From Bradysia coprophila (Eukaryota > Arthropoda > Insecta > Diptera > Sciaridae): a DNA stretch of 64,000 nt. Each line of letters begins with the position of its first letter. Position 1 is the stretch's first letter. The notes under the pieces were generated by a model. The model was given only the letters and a program-made list of their open reading frames with translations. It searched no databases and was not told the DNA's origin. The position numbers and the translations under genes are program-made. Below, piece by piece: positions 56,331 through 64,000 of this stretch. The stretch spans positions 62,001-126,000 of the forward strand of contig NW_023503598.1 in NCBI RefSeq assembly GCF_014529535.1, written 5' to 3'.

Positions 56331-58721
56331 ATGACTGAATTCGATATCGTAGAAATTGAATTTGGAAAAGTTCGCGGAATTAAAATGGTTTCTGCACTCC
56401 GAACGTCATACACTGCATTCCTAGGTGTTCCTTATGCCAAGGCACCAGTTGGTGAATTACGGTTCAAGGTCAGTAATCGATTCGTTTGTTACTTATTGTC
56501 TCGTTAAATGGTTTAAAGTTCGATACAAATAATCTTGCGATTAGATAAAGAACGAATTTGTTTGTTGTCATGACTTTCGAAACGTTAACAGAATCCGACG
56601 CCGATAGAGAAATGGGAAAACGTTTACGATGCAACAAAAGAGAAAATTGGTAGCTATGGTGAAAATTTCTATACGAAGAGCATTGCCGGGTCGGAGGACT
56701 GTTTGCACATGAACGTTTTTACGAAACATTTAAAACCCAAGAAGCTGCAACCAGTCATGGTAATTAACCCTGGGGAGACAAAAAAAACTATCCGAATTCT
56801 TGTCCATCCACACATTTCAATTCCATTACAGTTAGAGGTGAAATTTCAGCACGAATTTGCGTCAGCTGATCCAGAAAAACATTTAAAACTGTTTATCTAC
56901 CTAGGTGAAATAATAGCAGTGAAAAAGTGTTATTATTTCCCAGTCGGTAGATAAAATAGCGTATTCACCTCTGTCCAAATGTTTATTTAGACACTTGGGG
57001 TTATACCATTCGCCTTCGGCTCATGCAATAACTCCCCAAATGTCTAAATAAACATGTGAACAGAGGTGAATAATCTACTATTATACGGTTAATGCTCCTA
57101 CACGCGCATGCTGACGCTGAAGTAAATGCATGCTGAAATTTCACTGCCTCTCACTGTAGGAAAATTCCAAAAATCTAATTTCTTTGGCCTGTCTTACTAC
57201 GTCTCCCTAGTAAAATTCGATTTCTTTAAGTGGCCACAATTAAAATGCTAAAATTCAGGTGTACATTCACGGTGGTGCGTTCGTCACAAATTCAAATACC
57301 ATGGACTTACTCAGTCCGGATTATCTGCTCATGGCTGATGTGGTAATTGTGACCATCAATTATCGGCTTGGAGCTTTAGGTTTCCTGTCTCTACAAGATG
57401 AATCCCTAAACGTACCCGGCAACGCTGCGATGAAAGATCAGGTAATGGCAATGCGATTTGTGCAGAAAAACATACAAAGTTTCGGCGGAGATGCAAACAA
57501 TTGCTGCCTGTTTGGACATAGTGCCGGCGGTGCTTCGGTCAGTTGGCATTGTGTATCGGAAATGTCGAAAGGGTTGTTTCAGAAGGCCATCATAATGAGC
57601 GGATGTGTTTTGAATAAATTTTGTTTCACGCCGAAAGGGGATTGGGCTTTTCGATTAGCGAAAAAACTAGGCTACGAGGGAGACAATGACGACAAAGGAA
57701 TTTTAGAGTTTCTGCGTCAAGCAGATCCGGTGAAAATTGTGGAAGTTCAGGAAACGCTGTTGTTGCCCGAAGAGAAGGGGAAAATTTCCAACTGTTTTGC
57801 GCCTCACGCTGAGCCTTACGTTAACAATGAAACATTCAATACCGAATTGCCGATCGATCTGGTGAGGAAGGCTTGGAGCAATGAAATTGATATTCTACTC
57901 GGCGTTACTTCCGACGAAGGTCTTATGGTCTTGGAGTATTTGAACAAATCGCCAATGATGCTGAAAATGGTAAAGCTGGAAAATATGGTTCCGTCAGAGC
58001 TTTCAATACCTGACAATGATCCCATACGAGTTCTTTTGGCAGAAAAACTGAAACAAACTTACTATCCGTTGGGAACCGATCCTACTGAAGATTTTATGGC
58101 CTACGGTCAGGTATGTGCGCAGTGAGTACAACGCAAGCCGTCGATGAATTGGAACTGAATTTATTCCCACTTCAGATGAGAGGCGAACAAACTCTTACCC
58201 ACGGAATGCAACGGATCATACAGAGTCGTCAACACTCCGGCAAAGGTGGAAAAACGTTTTACTATCGGTTTGCAGTCGATTCACCAACGCAAAATCATTA
58301 TCGCAATGCGCACATCGGATTGGGTGTGAAGGGTGTGTGCCATGCCGACGAATTGAGCTATTTGTTTAAGCAAATTTACGTTGATGTACCCGGAAGCAAC
58401 TCAATGGAATTCACCGCAATCACCAGATTTGTATGTCAGAAATTGCTGTCGGTTTTGATCAACCGGAACTGATGAACTTTGTGTGTTTTCATCCAAAAGG
58501 TTTCAATGTTCACATCGTTTGCTGCTACCGGAAATCCGAACGACAACATTTTGAATGCAACTATGAACAAGGTGCAATGGCATCCAGTTGACACATTGGA
58601 TCCACCGTTCCAATGTTTGAACATTGAAGCAGACGACGTAAAATTCGAAATGTTCCCGCATTCTGAGAGACTAAATGTGTGGGATTGGGTATATGGTGAG
58701 ACCAAAACTCCACTTTATTGA
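56331..58721 (+). CDS. Carboxylesterase, intracellular alpha-esterase type
   Basis: Serine hydrolase of carboxyl esters; in flies this group handles dietary esters and organophosphate or pyrethroid insecticides. Five exons, 56331-56468, 56592-56759, 57259-58110, 58176-58430 and 58500-58721, all phase 0, give 544 residues, the usual size. No signal peptide (MTEFDIVEIEFGKVRG), so cytosolic or microsome-attached. Landmarks: FLGVPYAKAPVGELRF, SEDCLHMNVF, oxyanion hole YIHGGAFV, nucleophile elbow FGHSAGGASVSW (Ser), GVTSDEGL (acid Glu) and GVCHADELSYLF (His). The triad is complete. No Gly-to-Asp change at the oxyanion hole. Intron 2 (499 bp) carries a foldback element at 56897-57084. Stop codon at 58719. 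Confidence 0.96.
56897..57084. repeat. Double-hairpin foldback element, copy 2, in esterase intron 2
   Basis: About 188 bp, reverse complement of the unit at 55288-55475: GGTGAAATAATAGCAGTGAA...TTATTTCCC then ATTCACCTCTGTCCAAATGT...ACAGAGGTGAAT. The two copies face each other across the esterase start. Confidence 0.8.
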
Positions 58722-58896
58722 ACATTAAAAAAATGTGTCCCGACCAATGAACGTGCGCTGGATAAAAACATCGTTTTGATTATCAATCTTATTCATCTAA
58801 ATTTTATTAATTTGACTGTTCGGTTGTCGACATATTGCACTTCAGTGTCGAGATATTTGACCTTCACTCAACAATTTTAACAATTTATCTTACTCA

Positions 58897-60271
58897 CTAA
58901 GAAGTAATTAACAATTCTTCCAAACATGGCATTTGACTTTTAAGGTAGAGGACATCGATGGCATATACTCGTCTTGGAGCCCCAAGGTAGAGTATTCTCA
59001 ATTGAGGTAACATTTTCCATGGAAAACGATAACAATTGAAAAAGCTCATAAAAGTTAATTCCCGTAAGTTCTCCCGTTTCGACAGAGCATAAAAAATTGG
59101 AAAAGGATCGATGGCCATAAAGAGCAGTGCCACCTTTTCTAACAACGGTGATGCTTGCAGAAGCTCAATGATCTGATTGTAATTTTCAAAGGTCAGGACA
59201 ACTTCCAATCTTCTCAACTTCGGCAGGCTCGGCTGATTTAACACTACGAGTGAGGAATTGCACTTCTTCGTGTCTTTTAGACCTTCCACTTCCTTGCCGA
59301 TTGCCTCCACGAGCTTGCTGCGGTCGGAAAACAGATCAAACAAATTCACAATTCTAGAGCAACTGACAGTGTCGTTGTCATTTTTCGACCACACCAAATC
59401 GAATCTCAAGTGTCGGAAGAAAAATAAATTACCATCGAGAAATGTAGTCGGAACAGTCGTATCCACGATTTTCAATTCGGTCAATGAATCACATTTAAGA
59501 TGCCGATATGTACGTGGATCACATAGAATAATAGAAAGTACCCTCAGCCGTTGAAAGATCGATCCCAATGGCACTTTGAGGTTTTCTATACTTTTCATAC
59601 CGTCAATTTCGAGTAGCCTTAACGTGACGTCACCGCAATACTTTGCTACCAAATTCACAACGAATTCATTCGTCTCGTCTAGTTTAAGTGATACGAGACG
59701 GGATCCGAAATTCTTTAAAATAATTTCGCAATCCTGCTGACGATACAATGTGCAATAGTCTCGGTAATGGTGATAGTATTGACAGGTGTGCCACCTAATA
59801 AAAGATTTGTCACTCGTAATTTGGATCTCCTTTGGGAATAAGCGCTGGGTTATCTGCTTGAAGTGTTTACAGGTGTCTGCCAGAGAGCCGAGATCCATCA
59901 GAGTCAGACAGCTGCTTGAAAATATTTCGAGGAGACAATGAACATTTAAGTCGAGGAAATGCGTCCCAGTTTTGTTCGTCATTTCAATTGGCAACGTGGC
60001 GTCCGTCTAAAATACAGAATTTGTCACCTTTAGTATCGTATTGATGAAAGATAAAAGACCTGACCTGATACATGTTTGGTGAAGCTGGTGATTCAATTGG
60101 GAAATCAGTTTCTTGATGCACGTTCAGGACAATTTTTTGTAATTTTGCCGATTTTGTCACTAATTGCTTACAACCACTCTCTTCAGAGTTCACACAACAA
60201 ATATGGCCGTCGTCGCGTCGGCTTCCGTCAAAGTAAAGTGGGTTTAATGCAAAATCTGCGAAAGTGACCTG
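58897..60271 (-). CDS. F-box protein with leucine-rich repeats
   Basis: Substrate receptor of SCF ubiquitin ligases: the F-box binds Skp1 and the C-terminal repeats choose the target. Minus-strand exon 60006-58897 encodes MTNKTGTHFLDLN, then the F-box (LNVHCLLEIFSSSCLTLMDL, SLADTCKHFKQITQRLF), then irregular leucine-rich repeats (LVSLKLDETNEFVV, LRVLSIILCDP, LRRLEVVLTFENYN, LREL, LRILYLG, CLEELLITS). An upstream exon about 60271-60065 joins in phase 0 (CAG to ACG) but has no ATG before MYQ at its end, so the start is either ATG 60073 (MYQ, counted on the minus strand) or an upstream exon I cannot see; MTNKTG is a third option. Substrate unknown. Confidence 0.85.
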
Positions 60272-60277
60272 CGGCAC

Positions 60278-61130
60278 AAGCTTATGTCATATAACTTGGC
60301 GCGGCTAAAAACTAACTCGATTTGAAATTTTTAATAGATTCTATTGATCAAAAATGTGGCCAAACATATAGTCAAAGACTATTTTTACTTGTCTTCTGTT
60401 GGAATATGTGCTTGATATAATTCTATTCTGAGATCACAAGGTCTTCGTGGCCTTAATTAAGAGAAACATGTTGTAAGTCACTTTTCAGTGAACAGCTGGA
60501 AGGCAAAGTTGTGTTTTGTTGGAGGTCCGGATATTTTTATATTCGAAATATCCTGAAATCAGTCCACAACATCCAACATTTTCTTGAATTTTCGCACATT
60601 TTTCCAAATTTTCCCTTGAATATTTTTTGTGAAAACTACAGTTTGTTCAAAAATGAAATGCACAGTTTTTAGTATTTCGAGACAGTTGAAAATTTCAATC
60701 TGTCAGATAGTAATGGATGCGTTTAATTAACCGGCGCATTAACAGATTTGAAATTTGAATGGTTTTTTCCACAGCTACAGATTTTTGCATGTTAAGTTTC
60801 TTACGTTTTTTGCAAATAGCATTTTAATAGTAGGAATTAAATTTAGATTTCGTCAGAAGAATTTGCGAACGGAAAAATGTAAATTTATTTTTAGTCTGAG
60901 TATTGTTCTACATCTATAATTAGATCGTGTCTTTATTCAAAGAAATCGATGGTGTTGTACAGCGGCTAACTGTTCAACTTCAATTAGCAGCAAAAAATCA
61001 TCACGGAAAAAAATTCAATTATTCGAAGCAAATTTAATGTTGAAAATTTGGTTCGAATATTTAAATATTTGTCACAAATATTTATGAGAAATAAATTCAA
61101 AATTATTTGTGACAAATATTTTAAATGTGA
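60278..61130. other. Spacer, AT-rich
   Basis: 61060-61128 has inverted words ATATTTGTCACAAATATT and ATTTGTGACAAATATT, related to the right edge of the window (63850-64000). No gene. Confidence 0.45.
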
Positions 61131-61140
61131 CAAACACGGT

Positions 61141-61400
61141 GCACCTCATCTCACCTTGGGTCACCTCGGTTCACCTTGGTGCACCACGCTACACCTCGGT
61201 GCACCTCTGTTCACCTTGGTGCACCACGCTACACCTCGGTGCACCACGCTACACCTCGGTGCACCACGCTACACCTCGGTGCACCACGCTACACCTCGGT
61301 GCACCACGCTACACCTCGGTGCACCACGCTACACCTCGGTGCACCACGGTTCTCCTCGGTGTACCATGGTTCACCTAGGTGTACTAAGGATCACCTCGGT
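61141..61400. repeat. Minisatellite, 20-bp unit, 13 copies
   Basis: Exact 20-bp register. Seven units are identical (GCACCACGCTACACCTCGGT, at 61181, 61221, 61241, 61261, 61281, 61301 and 61321); flanking units vary. Because 20 is not a multiple of 3 and the unit lacks plus-strand stops, all three forward frames stay open, giving spurious proteins up to 166 residues. Confidence 0.97.
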
Positions 61401-61410
61401 GCATCACTGC

Positions 61411-62084
61411 CTCCGATGGTCGAAGGGGCAAAGTCTCCGATGGTCTTTTTCAAAATCGAACACCAGGTCTCTGATTGCGCTTTTTAAAAGCGACATCCAA
61501 AGAATAAAGAAGGCTGGCCTACGAAGTGTCTGGCAAAGCGTGATTTAAAAACGGCACACGAAGTTGCAGCCGCTAAAACCTACTTGGGCGAAAGCTGACC
61601 ATCAGCCAGGTACCGTCACCTTAAAGACAGTTGCAGCATCGTTTGTCCTGTTTTAGTTTTGAAGTTTTAAATTGTTGTACTCTTAAAAGAATTAAGTAAT
61701 GTAAGTAGAGTGAAGCTATAATCAGATATCACTTTTGAAATTTCTTAGTGCAGTCATAGATTCACTAACTTTAAATTTAAACATAAAATCAACATTGCTT
61801 AGAAAGTGGTAGACTAAGTTTTTTGTGTTTCAATTGAATTCCACAGACAATGTCAGTCAACCTCTTTAATTCACGCCGAAATTGTGCCTAAAATTTGAAT
61901 TTTAAGTGAACGATTTGATGAAAAAGTGAACCGAAAAGTACATTTCAACGCTTTCTTGTATGAAAATGACGCTACGTTAGAAAGACTTCCGCACTTCCAA
62001 TTTTGAATTTCGACCGCACTTACGGCGCGAATTTACCCCAAGCGACGCATGTGCAATTTTAATGAAAGTATTTATATTGGTTTA
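61411..62084. other. Spacer, nothing recognised
   Basis: No gene or RNA. Short words (GTCTCCGATGGTC) close the minisatellite. Confidence 0.4.
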
Positions 62085-63260
62085 AAAATTGCACATAGCG
62101 CAATTACGAATGCCAAATGTGAACCCTTTTTTATCACCGTGTCCATATATGCAATGCCTGAAACATCCCACACATAACCATCAACTACTTTGCTGTTAAC
62201 AGAAACTCTCTAAGTGCTATTTTCCCAAGATATTTTACTTTTGCTAAAATCCAATAAGGCCGCAGACAGCTATTTTGTTTAAAGCTGTATAGTTTGGGGA
62301 GGTCACGCAGATCGTCATTTTCTTAGATACGCGGGAACACACCTTTTTCATACAAGCAAATTCACCAAAATTGAATTTGTATGGCGTGGTGAATTTTTTG
62401 TATGAAACGTGGTGTGTAACCCGCGTATCTGCATCTGCATGACCTCTCCCAAAAGTAAACAGCCTTGATTTTGTTAGGAGACAAATTCCCAAAAAGCTCG
62501 CAGCAAATATTTTGAGATTTGGACACAAAACCACTTTGTGTTCAATTCCCAAAAAACGAGTCGGAGCAGATCTTTTTCGGTCTGGACACAAAGCCACTTC
62601 GTGTTTAATTCCTAAAATGCGAGTCGCAGCAGATATTTTGAGGTTTGAACACAAAGATACTTTGTGTATAATTTCCAAAAAGTGACTCGCAGAAAACAGA
62701 CACACAAGAAGAGACACTATAAATGTTATTTTTGATTTGGACCCATCAATTTTACCTTTTTAGCCACACTTCAGCTCTTCATAGACCTTTTTAGCCACAC
62801 TTCCCCTCTTCATAAAGGCAATACTTATATGTGCAGAGAGATGGTCTTAAATCTTGCAGGAGGCGGGTTCAAAAAATTTTGTTCTGGGCTAAGTTCACGG
62901 ACATAGATATTGGCAAAAACGTCCTGAGGTGGCGTCCTGTTCACAGGCCAGATCAAGGGCACTAACTCACGAGTCGTTCTTTCAATTTCTATAAGCTTTT
63001 TTGTACAGATAGTACATATAGGCATTATAAATTCATTACAAGTGTAGCCTTTAAATGGCAGAAGATATTTTGAAAAACCCTAAAGCACTTAGGCGGCCCG
63101 GAAAGACGGACTCTAATATGTCCACTTTAATATGGGGTCTCACCATTGCCATAACCATTGGAATGACCTATCAGGAAAAAAAACTTTTTAAAATCGGTTG
63201 CGTTTCACTCAAGTTATCGTGGTCTTCGTGACAGACATTCAGACATTTTTTTATTGTTTA
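62085..63260. repeat. Dispersed repeat family R, copy 3, split by a MITE
   Basis: Shares with 6430-6600 the run CACACATAAC, TGTTAACAGAAACTCTCTAA and CCAAGATAT..AAAATCCAATA, and with copy 2 the word GCGCAATTACGAA. It is interrupted at 62280 by the hAT-like MITE. A local tandem triplet (CACAAAGCCACTTCGTGTTTAATTCC-like, about 62520-62690, period about 70) lies downstream of it. Confidence 0.6.
62280..62467. mobile_element. hAT-like MITE, copy 3, nested in repeat R
   Basis: 188 bp with ends TAAAGCTGTATAGTTTGGGG and AAAAGTAAACAGCCTTG, flanked by a perfect 8-bp duplication ATTTTGTT (62272-62279 and 62468-62475). Removing it restores the repeat R sequence CTATTTTGTTAGGAGAC, which matches 6551-6566 (CCATTTTGTTAGGAGAC). 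Confidence 0.88.
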
Positions 63261-63654
63261 TTAGTCACATATAACAATTAATTTGATTTGAATACATATG
63301 GGGTGGAACGAATACGTGCACCTAAGTCTCCACTCGGCCTGTTGTGCGTGCCCCTTTTTCGTCAAAATGGACCTGCTGATTAAAAAGGAATCCGAACCAC
63401 TGTCAAACGGAAGTCTCATTATCCTTACGTCAATAGGCACATTTGGATTAGAAAGATTAGAAATCTGGTATGCGTGTCATGTTTATGTGACATTACAGAT
63501 GGCACTGTTCGTTACAATTGTGTATTGTCACTCATGCGAAATCGCTTCTTAAAGTTTTCTACGACATTATTGCGGTTTAAGCAGTCTGTTGGCATAGCTG
63601 CTGCGTTAACTAATCACACTTTGAAAAACCATATGAGCAAGTTTACTCTGACAG
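63261..63654. other. Spacer, nothing recognised
   Basis: An open frame at 63298-63552 has no start context, family match or splice partners. Confidence 0.4.
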
Positions 63655-63716
63655 TATAACTCAGGACCCATATGTTATGAGTCCGAATCTCTACCGATTG
63701 AGCTATCTGGATCGGT
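63655..63716 (-). repeat. tRNA-like relic (Met anticodon position) or SINE head
   Basis: Minus strand reads GATCCAGATAGCTCAATCGG TAGAG, a good pol III A box, then a stem-loop centred on CTCATAA, the elongator Met anticodon loop, then a weak B box (GGTCCTGAGTTAT). Acceptor pairing is not convincing, so a decayed tRNA or a tRNA-derived SINE head is more likely than a working tRNA. Confidence 0.4.
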
Positions 63717-63839
63717 CGTCATGGCAAAATAGGCAAAATCATCTCTATATGAGGAGATACCAAGTTAACGTTACAATTTTTTCTTGATTGTATTTTTCAC
63801 ATGACTATAATCAGTACAACCCGGCCGAAGGCCGGGTAA

Positions 63840-64000
63840 CAGTGCTAGTGACAAATAATTTTGAATTTATTTCTAATAAATAATTTAAATATTTGTTGCA
63901 AATTTATAAAATATGTGTCACAAATAATTTAAATATTTGTCACAATAAATTTGGAATTTATTTGTCACAAATATTTAAAATATTTATAACAAATAATTTA
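63840..64000. repeat. AT-rich palindromic array at the right edge
   Basis: Alternating ATTTGTCACAAATAATTTAA and its complement, similar to 61060-61128. Immediately before it, 63819-63837 is a GC-rich hairpin ACCCGGCCGAAGGCCGGGT. Continues past the window. Confidence 0.6.

Noticed and set aside
61048-61548. Open frames of 166, 103 and 89 codons over the minisatellite
   Set aside because: All three frames are products of the 20-bp repeat; no start context, no domain.
1-64000. CRISPR arrays, bacterial operons, riboswitches, prophage
   Set aside because: The window is eukaryotic: spliced genes and LINEs throughout; the only regular short arrays are the minisatellite and the larger tandem repeats, which have no spacers.

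Overview
The window is animal nuclear DNA, almost certainly from an insect and most likely a nematoceran fly such as a fungus gnat. The evidence is a seven-transmembrane odorant receptor, a clan-3 cytochrome P450, an intracellular alpha-type carboxylesterase, a tektin, AT-rich DNA, mostly short introns (about 55-70 nt) with GT..AG ends, and Jockey-type LINEs. The order Diptera is inferred from this mix; the family is a guess.

Layout. 1-3319: 3' part of an odorant receptor with two frame conflicts and a large intron full of nested small transposons. 4160-5818: SPOUT1-type methyltransferase, complete in four exons. 6250-17355: a transposon block with an old dispersed repeat, TTAA-flanked MITEs, a long-TIR element, a 5'-truncated Jockey LINE on the minus strand, and an apparently intact single-ORF LINE on the plus strand whose 5' junction has been tandemly duplicated. 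18984-20180 (-): small secreted cysteine-rich protein, reassembled here from three exons. 23031-24050 (+): unrecognised five-exon protein with a C-terminal membrane anchor. 27996-29430 (-): secreted FAD oxidoreductase. 32307-34131 (-): cytochrome P450 with a disrupted heme-binding loop. 34635-38172 (+): PRMT7, head-to-head with the P450 and tail-to-tail with a tektin at 38346-39766 (-). 39767-49750: gene-poor, with foldback elements, a Penelope-type fragment, one small ORF gene (45366-45722, -) and old repeats. 49757-50988 (-): acidic coiled-coil protein resembling CCDC181. 52453-53677: non-autonomous hAT element. 56331-58721 (+): carboxylesterase, complete. 58897-60271 (-): F-box/leucine-rich protein. 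61141-61400: 20-bp minisatellite. 62085-64000: old repeats with a nested MITE.

The host genes do not form an operon or obvious pathway. Loose themes are detoxification and chemosensation (odorant receptor, P450, esterase, FAD oxidase), protein and RNA methylation (PRMT7, SPOUT1) and sperm or cilium structure (tektin, CCDC181-like). The most informative non-genic signals are exact target-site duplications that allow several transposon families to be delimited and ordered in time from this sequence alone.
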